The position numbers and the translations under genes are program-made. Under the pieces are notes generated by a model, which was not told the origin of the DNA, did not search any database, and saw only the letters and a program-made list of their open reading frames with translations. A stretch of 64,000 bases of DNA from NCBI RefSeq assembly GCF_003387575.1, contig NZ_QUAB01000043.1, positions 1 to 64,000 on the forward strand, read 5' to 3'. The DNA comes from Microbacterium bovistercoris. GTDB taxonomy: Bacteria; Actinomycetota; Actinomycetes; Actinomycetales; Microbacteriaceae. Below are positions 23,790-32,582 of the stretch, in pieces (within the stretch, counting starts at the first letter, position 1; the number at the start of each line of letters is the position of its first letter).

Positions 23790-23966
23790 GCTCCGGTCTC
23801 AGCGGTTGTGGGTGCTCAAGGTGCACACCCGCAACGAGTGGAACCGGAACTGTGGGAGGGATCGGTCGTCCCGAAGCGACGCACCCGGAGCGCTGTTTCC
23901 CGTGCTCCGGTCTCGATGGTTGCGGGTGTTCGGGGTGGGGCACCCGCAACGAGTGAGACCGGAGCA
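23790..23966. repeat. Repeat family A, copies 3 and 4 in tandem
   Basis: Two palindromes (about 23790-23850 and 23902-23966) with the core GCTCCGGTCTC...GGTTG(T/C)GGGTG lie 112 bp apart. The bases just before each (GAGCGCTGTT...CCCGTGCTCC) are also duplicated. They fill the gap between the DUF5107-like gene and the divergent methyltransferase gene. Confidence 0.85.
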
Positions 23967-24003
23967 AGGGGAAGGTGAGGGAGGGCGCGGCTACGCTGGG
24001 CGG

Positions 24004-25293
24004 GTGCCCGAGTTCGACTTCACCCGGCTGCGCCGCGCGCCCGACGTCGAGGCGCCGAACCTGCAGGCCTGGGACGCCACCGACGAACTGCTCGTGCGCG
24101 ACGCCCTCGCCTCCGGCATCCCGGGCGACGAGATCGCCGTCATCGGCGACGAGTACGGTGCGATCACTCTCGCCCTCGCGGATGCCGGGATCCGCGGCAT
24201 CCGGGTGCACCAGGACCTCGTGACCGGACGGCGTGCGCTGGCGCGCAACGCCGCCGCGCTGGGAATGGCAGACGGAACGGATGCCGGGCGGAGCATCGCG
24301 CCGCACCGTGGCGGTGACGGCGTGGACGGTCGGCGCAATCCGGCGTTCACGGAGCACGAACTCGACGAAACGCTGCTCACCGGCATCCGGCTCGTGCTGC
24401 TGCAGCTGCCGAAGTCGCTCGCCGAGCTGGACGAGATCGCCGATGCGATCGCCCGCTGGGCGGAGCCCGATGCGATGCTGATCGCCGGCGGGAGGGTCAA
24501 GCACATGACCCTCGGCCAGAACGACGTGCTCGCACGGCACTTCGCCGACGTGCAGCCGCAGCGCGCCGAACGGAAGTCGCGCCTGCTCGTCGCGCGCACC
24601 CTTCGCCGTCCCGACGGCCCGCCGCCGTTCCCGGTCTCGACGCGTCATGCCCTCGGCCGCGAGACCTCGAATTCCGCACGAAACCCTCGTGCTGAACATG
24701 GGACTCACGCAGAAGTCGAAGTCTCGCCGGGATCTCGCGCGAAAGTCGGGAGCTCGCCGGCGACGGAGCTCACCCTCTGCGCCTACGGCGGGGCGTTCGC
24801 CGGTGACCGCATCGACATCGGCACGAGAGTCCTGCTGGACGTCATGCCGGACATCGCCGAGCGCCCGGTCGTCATCGACCTCGGCTGCGGCACCGGGGCG
24901 CTCGCCGCGGCCTATGCGCTGGCTCATCCGGCATCCCGTGTGATCGCGACTGATCGCTCGGCTGCGGCCGTCCGCTCGGCGCGCGCGACCAGGGCCGCGA
25001 ACGGCATCGCGAACGTCGAGGTCACCCTCGACGACGCCGGCTCCGAGCTGCCCGACAACACCGCGGACCTCGTGCTGCTCAACCCGCCGTTCCACCTCGG
25101 GAACGCCGTCGACGAGGCCGCCGGCCGCCGCTTGATCCAGGCTGCCGCTCGCCTCACGAAGCCCGGCGGCGAAGTGTGGACCGTGTTCAATTCGCACCTC
25201 GATCACCACCGCGCCCTGCAGCGCGAAGTCGGCCCCACGGAGCAGGTCGAACGCACCCCGAAATTCACGGTCACAGTGTCGAAAAGGCGTTGA
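24004..25293 (+). CDS. RlmG/RsmC-like rRNA guanine-N2 methyltransferase
   Basis: This 429-residue protein starts at GTG and has two methyltransferase-like halves. The C-terminal one carries the SAM site DLGCGTGALA near residue 292 and the catalytic NPPFH at 360-364, the hallmark of guanine-N2 methyltransferases such as RlmG and RsmC. The N-terminal half (to about 205) is the degenerate RNA-binding copy. Residues about 215-255 form an unusual linker with poorer GC and no clear homology, possibly a repeat-derived insertion. Target base is inferred from the family only. Confidence 0.88.
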   Translation: MPEFDFTRLRRAPDVEAPNLQAWDATDELLVRDALASGIPGDEIAVIGDEYGAITLALADAGIRGIRVHQDLVTGRRALARNAAALGMADGTDAGRSIAPHRGGDGVDGRRNPAFTEHELDETLLTGIRLVLLQLPKSLAELDEIADAIARWAEPDAMLIAGGRVKHMTLGQNDVLARHFADVQPQRAERKSRLLVARTLRRPDGPPPFPVSTRHALGRETSNSARNPRAEHGTHAEVEVSPGSRAKVGSSPATELTLCAYGGAFAGDRIDIGTRVLLDVMPDIAERPVVIDLGCGTGALAAAYALAHPASRVIATDRSAAAVRSARATRAANGIANVEVTLDDAGSELPDNTADLVLLNPPFHLGNAVDEAAGRRLIQAAARLTKPGGEVWTVFNSHLDHHRALQREVGPTEQVERTPKFTVTVSKRR

Positions 25294-25302
25294 CCAGGTC
25301 AC

Positions 25303-25331
25303 GATCGGGTGACAGAATTTGCCACCCGATC
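25303..25331 (+). terminator. Hairpin after methyltransferase gene
   Basis: A perfect 9-bp stem (GATCGGGTG/CACCCGATC) with an 11-nt loop lies 10 bp after the methyltransferase stop. A second hairpin (CGGGCC-TGAC-GGCCCG) follows at 25354-25369. Either may terminate the upstream transcript. Confidence 0.6.
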
Positions 25332-25453
25332 AGCCACTCGTTACGTTGGAATGCGGGCCTGACGGCCCGAAGACCAGTCCGCGACCGCGTCTTTCTTCGA
25401 ACTTTGTGCTTATTACTGGTGTGAGATGCGGGCGTATGGTCGGTGATCTCTGC

Positions 25454-25548
25454 CCGGATCCGAAATCCGGTGCCAGTGCCGCCAGCACGACGCAGTCGAA
25501 CGGCCTTGTGATCACCACCCGGGCGTAACCGAAGTGGGCTCATCCCAC
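25454..25548 (+). other. Structured leader before proV
   Basis: The 278-bp gap ahead of the ABC operon holds two clean small hairpins, CCGGAT-N5-ATCCGG (25454-25470) and GTGGG-N5-CCCAC (25534-25548), after a promoter-like AT-rich patch around 25392-25425. It may be only an untranslated leader. No known riboswitch class could be assigned. Confidence 0.35.
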
Positions 25549-25571
25549 CCGAGGTGAGCCACGGGGGAAGC

Positions 25572-26918
25572 GTGTCTGAAACCGCTCTTGAAGCGCGCCA
25601 TCTGTACAAGGTGTTCGGAAAGAATCCGAACCAGGCCGTCAAACGGCTGAAGGCCGGGGAGACCCGCGACGATGTGAAGGATGCCGGAACGGCAGCCGTC
25701 ATCGACGCGAGCTTCACGGTCAACAGAGGCGAGATCTTCGTCATCATGGGACTGTCCGGATCGGGCAAGTCCACACTCATCCGCATGCTCAACGGCCTGC
25801 ACGACATCACCGACGGCGAGGTGATCATCGGCGACGACGACATCGCCACCGCCTCGCCCGCCCGACTGCGCGAGATCCGGCGCGAGCGCGTCTCGATGGT
25901 GTTCCAGCACTTCGCGCTGCTGCCGCACCGCACGGTGGCCGCGAACGTCGCGTACCCGCTCGAGCTGCGCGGCGTCGGGAAGGCCGAGCGCCTGCAGAAG
26001 GCCGAAGAGATCCTCGCCCTGGTGGGTCTCGGCGGCTGGGGCGACAAGCTGCCCGGCGAGCTCTCCGGAGGCATGCAGCAGCGCGTCGGCATCGCCCGTG
26101 CGCTCGCCGCCGACACCGACATCCTGCTCATGGACGAGGCGTTCAGCGCCCTGGATCCGCTGATCCGCCGTGAGATGCAGGAGCAGCTGGTCGACCTGCA
26201 GGCCAAGTTGCAGAAGACCATCGTCTTCATCACGCACGACCTGAACGAGGCGATGTTCCTCGGCGACCGGATCGCGGTCATGCGCGACGGTCGCATCGTG
26301 CAGATCGGCACTCCGGAGGACATCCTCACCGACCCGGCGAACGACTACGTCGAGCAGTTCGTGCAGGACGTCGACCGCGCCCGCGTGCTCACCGCCGCGA
26401 ACGTCATGGAGCGCCCGCGCCCGGTGATCTCCGAGACCGCAGGACCCCGCACCGCGCTGCGCCAGATGCGCGACGCCTACATGTCGGCGACGTACGTCGT
26501 CGGTCGCGACCGCACGCTGCTCGGCATCGTCACCGACCGGGATGCCGTGAAGCTGGTGCGCAAGGGGTCGAATGACCTCCGGACGGTGCTGAAGCCCGCG
26601 CCGCAGAGCGTGAACGAGGACTCCGTGCTGATGGACCTGTTCGTGCCCGCGGTCGAGTCGGTGCTGCCGCTGGCGGTCACCGATGCCGAGGGGCGCCTGG
26701 TCGGCGTGATCCCGCGCATCACGCTGCTCGCCGCCCTGGGCCCCGGCACCACCGCGACCGAGGAGCTCACCCTGCCGCTGCAGCCGATGCCGCAGGCGAT
26801 CATCAACGAGGTGCTCGGCGAACCCGCCGACACCGTCGGCACTCCGGTCGTGGGCGGCGGTGCCGCCTTCTTCGACGCTTCGACGGGCTCAGCGACCCAG
26901 AAGGGGGAGGTGCTCTGA
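25572..26918 (+). CDS. proV: Glycine betaine/proline ABC transporter ATPase
   Basis: The product is 448 residues from GTG 25572, preceded by GGGGAAG; a GTG at 25554 is possible. It has Walker A GLSGSGKST, signature LSGGMQQR and Walker B ILLMDEAFSALD, then two CBS-type segments (residues about 285-400). CBS domains in this family sense ionic strength or cyclic dinucleotides and gate transport. The last residues (ASTGSATQ) derive from a repeat fragment at 26877-26900. It overlaps proW by one base (TGATG). Confidence 0.94.
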   Translation: MSETALEARHLYKVFGKNPNQAVKRLKAGETRDDVKDAGTAAVIDASFTVNRGEIFVIMGLSGSGKSTLIRMLNGLHDITDGEVIIGDDDIATASPARLREIRRERVSMVFQHFALLPHRTVAANVAYPLELRGVGKAERLQKAEEILALVGLGGWGDKLPGELSGGMQQRVGIARALAADTDILLMDEAFSALDPLIRREMQEQLVDLQAKLQKTIVFITHDLNEAMFLGDRIAVMRDGRIVQIGTPEDILTDPANDYVEQFVQDVDRARVLTAANVMERPRPVISETAGPRTALRQMRDAYMSATYVVGRDRTLLGIVTDRDAVKLVRKGSNDLRTVLKPAPQSVNEDSVLMDLFVPAVESVLPLAVTDAEGRLVGVIPRITLLAALGPGTTATEELTLPLQPMPQAIINEVLGEPADTVGTPVVGGGAAFFDASTGSATQKGEVL

Positions 26919-27883
26919 TGGACGGTTTCCGCATTCCGATCGGCGACTGGGTCGAGAACGTCATCGACTGGGTCAAGGACAACCTCGAGGGCCTGCTCGA
27001 TGCGATCGCCTTCGTCGTCCGCTTCCTGGTCGACGGCCTGACCGACATCCTGGTGAACACGCCGGTGCCGATCATGATCCTGATCTTCGCCCTGATCGCT
27101 TGGCTGGTGCGCTCGTGGCAGCTCGCCGTGGGCACCATCATCTCGTTCGTGCTGATCGTCGGCATGGGCGCCTGGGAGTCTGCGATGCAGACCCTCGCCC
27201 TGGTGCTGGTGTCGACGATCGTCGCAATCGCCATCGCGATCCCGCTCGGCATCTGGTCGGCGCGAAGCTCGGCAGTCCGTGCGGTGCTGAAGCCCGTGCT
27301 CGACTTCATGCAGACCATGCCCGCCATGGTGTACCTGATCCCGGCGATCGTGTTCTTCAGCATCGGCGTCGTGCCGGGTCTCGTCGCCACCGTGATCTTC
27401 TCGCTTCCGCCGGGAGTTCGGCTCACCGAGCTGGGCATCCGCGGCGTCGACTCCGAGACGGTCGAGGCCGGGCACGCCTTCGGCGCGACGAAGGGGCAGA
27501 TCCTGCGCGGCATCCAGCTTCCGCTCGCGATGCCGACGATCATGGCCGGCGTCAACCAGGTCATCATGCTGGCCCTGTCGATGGCCGTCATCGCCGGAAT
27601 GGCCGGGGCCAACGGTCTCGGCAAGGACGTCGTGCAGGCCATCTCGACCGTCGACATCCCGCTGGGTGTCGAGGCCGGCCTGGGCGTCGTGCTGATCGCG
27701 GTCTACCTCGACCGCGTCACCGCCGCGCTGGGCACGCCCGGCGAGTACCCCTCCTCCCTGCTCGGAACCCTCGCGCGCCGCCGCGCGGCGCAGCGGGCCC
27801 AGCGCGCGGATGCCGCGGCCGAGGCCGCACGCGTCCACGAGGCGGCCGAGCGCGAGAAAGCGCGCCGCACGTCGGCGATCTGA
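26918..27883 (+). CDS. proW: Glycine betaine/proline ABC transporter permease
   Basis: A 321-residue integral membrane protein with an N-terminal amphipathic region and about six membrane segments. The EAA-type loop is EAGHAFGATKGQILRGIQLP, which contacts the ATPase. It follows proV with a one-base overlap and precedes the binding protein by 55 bp. It forms the membrane channel of the osmoprotectant importer. Confidence 0.94.
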   Translation: MDGFRIPIGDWVENVIDWVKDNLEGLLDAIAFVVRFLVDGLTDILVNTPVPIMILIFALIAWLVRSWQLAVGTIISFVLIVGMGAWESAMQTLALVLVSTIVAIAIAIPLGIWSARSSAVRAVLKPVLDFMQTMPAMVYLIPAIVFFSIGVVPGLVATVIFSLPPGVRLTELGIRGVDSETVEAGHAFGATKGQILRGIQLPLAMPTIMAGVNQVIMLALSMAVIAGMAGANGLGKDVVQAISTVDIPLGVEAGLGVVLIAVYLDRVTAALGTPGEYPSSLLGTLARRRAAQRAQRADAAAEAARVHEAAEREKARRTSAI

Positions 27884-27938
27884 TCCACCCGAACCCATAC
27901 GGAACACAGCAGAAGAAACATACGGAAGGACCCACATC

Positions 27939-28850
27939 ATGAAGTACGGACGCATCACAGCCGTCGCCGCTCTCGGAGTCACCGCAGCACTCGCCCTCGC
28001 GGGCTGTGCCGGCAACTCCGGCGACTCGGATGCCGGCGGCTCCGGCGACGGCGCCAAGGGCACCATCACCCTCGGCTACATCCCGTCCTGGACCGACGGC
28101 CTCAGCATGGCCTACCTGTTGCAGGACCAGTACGAGAAGCTCGGCTACGACGTCGAGATGACCACGCTCACCGAGGCGGGGCCGCTCTACGCCGGCCTGG
28201 CGCAGGGCGACGTCGACATGTACACCTCGGCCTGGCCCGAGGTCACGCACGCCGAGTACATGAAGAAGTACGGCGACGACCTCGAGGACCTCGGCGCCTA
28301 CTACGAGAACGCCGTGCTGACCATCGCGGTGCCCACGTACACGAAGATCGACTCGATCGACGAGCTCAAGGGCAATGCCGACATGTTCGACGGCAAGATC
28401 ATCGGCATCGAGCCGGGCGCCGGCCTCACCGGCGTCACGCAGGACAAGATGATCCCGGAGTACGGCCTCGACGGCGAGTACACCCTCGAGACCTCGTCGA
28501 CGGCGGCCATGCTGACCGTGCTCGGCGAGGCGATCGACAGCAAGAAGGACGTCGTCGTCACGCTGTGGAAGCCGTTCTGGGCGAACACCGCCTACGACGT
28601 CAAGACGCTCGAGGACCCGAAGGGCGCCATGGGCACTCCCGAGACCCTGAACTTCATGGGTCACAAGGGCTTCGCCGAGGAGTTCCCCGAGGCGGCCGAG
28701 CTGGCCGGCAAGATCAAGCTCGATGACGACCAGTATGGCTCGCTCGAGGACATGGTCGTGAACGAGTACGGCAAGGGCAAGGAGGCCGAGGCAGTGGATG
28801 CCTGGCTGAAGGAGAACGGCGACCAGTTCGACTGGGTCGTCAAGGGCTGA
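27939..28850 (+). CDS. proX: Glycine betaine/proline substrate-binding lipoprotein
   Basis: This 303-residue OpuAC-type binding protein has a lipoprotein signal ending in LALAGC, followed by a Gly/Ser linker and the periplasmic-binding fold starting near ITLGYIPSWTDG. GGAAGGA lies 8 nt upstream of the ATG. It would be anchored to the outer face of the membrane and deliver betaine or proline to ProW. It is the last gene of the operon; a strong hairpin follows. Confidence 0.94.
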   Translation: MKYGRITAVAALGVTAALALAGCAGNSGDSDAGGSGDGAKGTITLGYIPSWTDGLSMAYLLQDQYEKLGYDVEMTTLTEAGPLYAGLAQGDVDMYTSAWPEVTHAEYMKKYGDDLEDLGAYYENAVLTIAVPTYTKIDSIDELKGNADMFDGKIIGIEPGAGLTGVTQDKMIPEYGLDGEYTLETSSTAAMLTVLGEAIDSKKDVVVTLWKPFWANTAYDVKTLEDPKGAMGTPETLNFMGHKGFAEEFPEAAELAGKIKLDDDQYGSLEDMVVNEYGKGKEAEAVDAWLKENGDQFDWVVKG

Positions 28851-28870
28851 CCCCCTCCCGCCTCTTCACC

Positions 28871-28905
28871 GGCGCCCCGGTCCGCTTCGTGCGGGTCGGG
28901 GCGCC
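28871..28905. terminator. Strong bidirectional terminator
   Basis: A perfect GGCGCCCCG/CGGGGCGCC stem continues into an inner CCGC/GCGG stem. It lies between the convergent proX and rhodanese genes. A near-identical hairpin follows ridA at 37579. Confidence 0.8.
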
Positions 28906-28911
28906 GGTGCG

Positions 28912-29319
28912 TCAGTACTCGGCCGTGACGAGAGGATCGGGTTCCCGGCGGGTGATGACGCCGTCCGCCTCGGTCGGGAATCCGTTGCGCGCCCAGTACT
29001 CGTACCCGCCGAACAGCTCGCGGGTGTCCAGCCCCGCCGCGAGCAGGACGCGGGCCGTCGCGGTCGCGCCGTTGCATCCGGGACCCCAGCCGTACACGAT
29101 CAGCGTGCGGTCGCGGGGCAGGCCTTCGATCCCCAGTGCCACCAGGTGCAGCGCCCCCGCGATGTGGCCGTGATCCCACGACTCCTGCCGGCGGGTGTCG
29201 ACGAGCACGGCCTCGCCCCGCGCCACCGCCCCTGCGGCGGCGACCACGTCGATCTCGTAGGCGAGGCGTGCGTCGACGTGCGCGAGCCGGGCGGCGATGC
29301 TGTCATCCATCCCGGTCAT
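28912..29319 (-). CDS. Rhodanese-like sulfurtransferase
   Basis: A single-domain, 135-residue rhodanese. The N-terminal half has VLVDTRRQESWDHGHIAGA, and the active-site loop contains the cysteine in GPGCNGATATA. Its ATG overlaps the stop of the DauR-like regulator (ATGA), so the two are co-translated. Rhodaneses move sulfane sulfur; the link to this regulator is unclear. Confidence 0.9.
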   Translation of the reverse strand: MTGMDDSIAARLAHVDARLAYEIDVVAAAGAVARGEAVLVDTRRQESWDHGHIAGALHLVALGIEGLPRDRTLIVYGWGPGCNGATATARVLLAAGLDTRELFGGYEYWARNGFPTEADGVITRREPDPLVTAEY

Positions 29320-30038
29320 GCCCGCGTGCGCGCCTCGTCGAGGTACGCGTAGGCGGTCACCCGCGAGATGCCCAGCCGCTTGGCGATCGACTCGGTGGAC
29401 TTGCGCATCTGCGTCGCGCCGCGCTGGTCGAGGCGTTCGAGCACGGTGATCTTGTCGTCGCGCGACATCTGCTCGACCGGGCGGCCGATCTCGGCGATCG
29501 CCTCGGTGATCATCGCATCCATCACCGACACCAGATCGGTGCCGAAGTGCTCGCGGGGGCCGGCATCGCCGCTGGTCGCCGCGGGCAGCAGCGCCTCGAG
29601 CATGTTCCTGGCCTGCTGGATCGGGCTGAGGTCGACGTTGATGCAGAACGAGGCGATGATGTCGCCCGCCGCATTGCGGAAGTACACCGACGAGCAGCGC
29701 AGTTCGCGGCCGTCGCTCGTGGTTCCGCGGTACCCGAAGGCGTCGTGGTCCTTCTGCCGGTCCTTCATGACGTCGAGGCCCAGCGAGGTCGACGGACCGC
29801 CGACGGAACGCCCGGTCACGTGCCCGTTCTCGATGGCCATGATCGTGTGGCCGAGGTCGACGTCGGCGCCGTCGAGGTTGTGCAGGACGACCTCGACCGA
29901 GGGCCCTGCGGCGGTGGCGAGGGCTCGCATCACGGGACGGTAGAGCCGCAGCACCTCCTCGGCGTTCTCGTAGGTCTGGCGCTCGGCAGCATCCGCCAGT
30001 GCGCTCGCCGTCGCGTCCATCGTCGCCTGTGTCACCAT
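29316..30038 (-). CDS. DauR/YheO-like PAS-HTH regulator
   Basis: A 240-residue protein with the YheO-type PAS domain (residues about 30-140; VEVVLHNLDGADVDLGHTI) and a C-terminal DauR-like helix-turn-helix (ESIAKRLGISRVTAYAYLDE). The best-known member represses D-arginine utilisation. It is divergent from the MHS transporter and upstream of a D-amino acid catabolic cluster, so it may sense an amino acid-type nutrient for that cluster. Confidence 0.9.
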   Translation of the reverse strand: MVTQATMDATASALADAAERQTYENAEEVLRLYRPVMRALATAAGPSVEVVLHNLDGADVDLGHTIMAIENGHVTGRSVGGPSTSLGLDVMKDRQKDHDAFGYRGTTSDGRELRCSSVYFRNAAGDIIASFCINVDLSPIQQARNMLEALLPAATSGDAGPREHFGTDLVSVMDAMITEAIAEIGRPVEQMSRDDKITVLERLDQRGATQMRKSTESIAKRLGISRVTAYAYLDEARTRA

Positions 30039-30180
30039 CGTCCACCTCAGCTTTACAAAAAATCTTCCTACTGGACAGATTGTCTATGTCGGGCTAGTTT
30101 AGCCAGCACAGCCCTCCAGGTCGAGGGCAGGATCCGCTTCACCCGAACTCTCTCCCGTGTTCCCGAGCAAGGAGGCTCCC

Positions 30181-31536
30181 ATGTCCACAGTCGCACAGAA
30201 GGGCGGGCTGACGCCCCATCAGCGCAAGACGGTCGCCGGTGGTGCCATCGGCACGCTGATCGAGTACTACGACTACTACCTGTACGGTCTGGCGTCGGCT
30301 GCGGTGTTCCCCGCCGTGTTCTTCTCGTCGAACGACCCGGTGATCGCGCAGCTGGCGTCGTTCGCGACTTTCGCGGTCGGATTCTTCCTCCGCCCGGTCG
30401 GTGGTGTCATCTGGGGCATCGTCGGTGACCGCGTCGGCCGCAAGGTCGTACTGATGACCACTGTGGTCGGCATGGGTATCGCCACGACCGGCATCGGACT
30501 CATCCCCTCCGACCAGGTGATCGGCATCGCGGCACCGCTGCTGCTGCTGCTGTGCCGGCTCTTCCAGGGGTTCTTCGTCGGCGGTGAGATGGGCGGTGCC
30601 GCGACCATGGTCGTCGAGGCCGCGCCCATCGGCAAGAAGGGCCTGTACGGCGCCTTCCTGATCAGCGGCGCCGGCGTCGCGAACGTCGTCTCCGGCGGTC
30701 TGATGGCGGGGCTGGGGCTCGCGCCCGAGTCGTGGTTCCTGCAGTGGGGCTGGCGCATCCCGTTCGTGTTCTCGATCGTGCTCGCCATCGCCGCGGTGCT
30801 GCTGCGCCGCCAGCTCGAGGAGTCCGAGGAGTTCACCGCGACCCAGGCGCTGCAGATCGAGGCCGCCGGCAAGAAGGCCAACCCGCTCGTCGAGGCCTTC
30901 CGGCACCCGAAGAACGCGATCATGGGCATCCTGATCGGCCTTCCGCAGTCGATCGCCGGCTACGTCGTCCTCACCTACGGCCTGGGTTTCATGGTGTCGA
31001 ACAAGCACCTGCCCGCTTGGATGGGCTTCGCCGGCACGATGATCGTCGGTCTGCTGCAGATCGTCGTCGCGCCCCTGTGGGGCCACATCTCGGACCGCAT
31101 CGGCCGCCGCACCGTGTACATCATCGGATGCCTCGGCTTCGCCGCCATGGTCTACCCCGCGTTCGCGCTGTTCAGCACCGGCAACATGTGGCTGATCTGG
31201 CTCGGTCAGATCCTCGGCTTCGTGGTGTTCGGCGTCGCGATGCAGGCGACCCTCGCGACGATGCTCGCGGAGATGTTCGACGCCGAGGCGCGCACGACCG
31301 GCGTGAACATCGGGTACCAGATCTCGAACACCCTCGGCGGCGGCCTCGCCCCGTTCATCTGCACCGCGCTGGTCGCGTGGGCCGGCGGTTCGTTCTGGCC
31401 GGTCGTCGTCTACGCCGCCGTCATCTCGATCGTCGGCGTGATCGCGACCCTGAAGGCCTCGATCATCCCCGACGTCGAGGGCGCAGGCCGCCTGCACGAA
31501 CTCGCCGCAACGAGCGCGGTGAAGACCACGGTCTGA
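30181..31536 (+). CDS. MFS transporter, MHS (metabolite:H+ symporter) family
   Basis: This 451-residue transporter has about 12 membrane segments and the MHS signatures GTLIEYYDYYLYG near the N-terminus and DRVGRK in the loop between segments 2 and 3. AAGGAGG precedes the ATG by about 5 nt. MHS proteins import organic acids, betaine or proline with protons. It is divergent from the DauR-like regulator and likely under its control. Confidence 0.93.
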   Translation: MSTVAQKGGLTPHQRKTVAGGAIGTLIEYYDYYLYGLASAAVFPAVFFSSNDPVIAQLASFATFAVGFFLRPVGGVIWGIVGDRVGRKVVLMTTVVGMGIATTGIGLIPSDQVIGIAAPLLLLLCRLFQGFFVGGEMGGAATMVVEAAPIGKKGLYGAFLISGAGVANVVSGGLMAGLGLAPESWFLQWGWRIPFVFSIVLAIAAVLLRRQLEESEEFTATQALQIEAAGKKANPLVEAFRHPKNAIMGILIGLPQSIAGYVVLTYGLGFMVSNKHLPAWMGFAGTMIVGLLQIVVAPLWGHISDRIGRRTVYIIGCLGFAAMVYPAFALFSTGNMWLIWLGQILGFVVFGVAMQATLATMLAEMFDAEARTTGVNIGYQISNTLGGGLAPFICTALVAWAGGSFWPVVVYAAVISIVGVIATLKASIIPDVEGAGRLHELAATSAVKTTV

Positions 31537-31559
31537 GCGAGCGGATGCTGCGACAGCGC

Positions 31560-31599
31560 GGAGCAGCCCCGGATGCGGAATCGCATCCGGGGCTGCTCC
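31560..31599 (+). terminator. Very strong intrinsic terminator
   Basis: A perfect 18-bp stem (GGAGCAGCCCCGGATGCG and its complement) closes on a 4-nt loop 24 bp after the transporter stop. It is one of the most stable hairpins in the window. Confidence 0.8.
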
Positions 31600-31600
31600 C

Positions 31601-31946
31601 GTGCCCGGCTTCGGACGGTCGCCGCGACACGCGGGTCGTAGTCGCGGATGCGGCGGCGTGTCGTCTCCGGCATCCGAAGTTGAGCACGAAGCCGGGGAAT
31701 AGTCGGTCGCACCGCGTGTGCCCGACTGCGGACGGGCGCCGCGACATGCCGGCTGTGGCTGTGGATGCGGCGGCGTGTCGTGTGCGGCGTCCGCAGTTGA
31801 GTACGCGGGTGGCCGCCGCAGGGTCGGCGCGTGGTCGATCGCGCTCTGTGTGCCGAACTTCGGACGGTCGCCGCGACACGCGGGTCGTGACGCCGGATGC
31901 TGCGGCGAGTCGTCTCCGGCATCCGCAGCTGAGCACGCAGCCGGGG
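31601..31946. repeat. Repeat family E, three copies
   Basis: The roughly 420-bp gap between the convergent transporter and KDPG aldolase genes has no gene. After the terminator it holds three related units (about 31601-31697, 31717-31810, 31848-31946). Each has GCGACACGC and later GCGTGTCG, and CTTCGGA with TCCGAAG, so each can fold on itself. Spacing is about 117 and 131 bp. Confidence 0.85.
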
Positions 31947-31957
31947 CGTATCGCCCG

Positions 31958-32560
31958 TCAGTCGAGCAGCGCGGCCAGCGCAGGCAGCTGCGACTCGTCC
32001 TCCAGCGCAGAGCCGACGGCGACGACCCGCACGCCGGCGTCCAGGTACGCCCGGGCGTTCCCGGAGTCCATGCCGCCCGTGGCGACGAACTTCGCCTGCG
32101 GGAACGGTCCGCGCATCGCGGGGAACCAGCCCGTGCCGAGCAGCGATGCCGGGAACGCCTTGAGCCAGGTCAGCCCCTCGCCCAGTGCGTGCTGCACCTC
32201 GGTTGCGGTGGAGACGCCGGGCAGTGCGGGCAGCCCGGCCTCGTGCGAGGCGCGCACGACATCGACGTCGAAGCCCGGGCTCACGGTGAACGCGGCGCCC
32301 GCCTCGGCGGCCTGGCGCACGTGCTCGCGCGACACCACCGTGCCGGCCCCGACGGTCAGCCCGCGCTCGCGGGCGGCCTCGGCGAGTACCCGCAGGGCCT
32401 CGACGTCGGTCGGCGTCTGCACGGGCACCTCGACGGCCGTGATGCCGAGGTCCCAAGCGCGGGTGGCGGTGGCGAGGGTGCGCTCGACGCCCATGCCGCG
32501 CAGGATCGCCATCAGCGGGACGTCGCGGAAGATCTCGTCGAATGCGGAGTTGTCGGTCAT
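31958..32560 (-). CDS. eda: 2-dehydro-3-deoxy-phosphogluconate (KDPG) aldolase
   Basis: A 200-residue class I aldolase. Lys134 in LKAFPAS is the Schiff-base lysine, and VEVP at 43-46 holds the conserved glutamate. It splits KDPG (or the galacto epimer) into pyruvate and glyceraldehyde-3-phosphate. It follows the KDG kinase gene by 22 bp on the minus strand, completing the two-step end of 2-keto-3-deoxy sugar acid breakdown. Confidence 0.93.
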   Translation of the reverse strand: MTDNSAFDEIFRDVPLMAILRGMGVERTLATATRAWDLGITAVEVPVQTPTDVEALRVLAEAARERGLTVGAGTVVSREHVRQAAEAGAAFTVSPGFDVDVVRASHEAGLPALPGVSTATEVQHALGEGLTWLKAFPASLLGTGWFPAMRGPFPQAKFVATGGMDSGNARAYLDAGVRVVAVGSALEDESQLPALAALLD

Positions 32561-32582
32561 GGTCTATGGCCTTTCGCTTGGC

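Noticed and set aside
25332..25571. A known riboswitch (for example a ydaO-type c-di-AMP switch) before proV
   Set aside because: The conserved core sequences of the known classes could not be found; only generic hairpins are visible.
31601..31946. A CRISPR array
   Set aside because: The units are about 95-100 bp, diverged and self-complementary with irregular gaps; there are no uniform short repeats and spacers and no cas genes.
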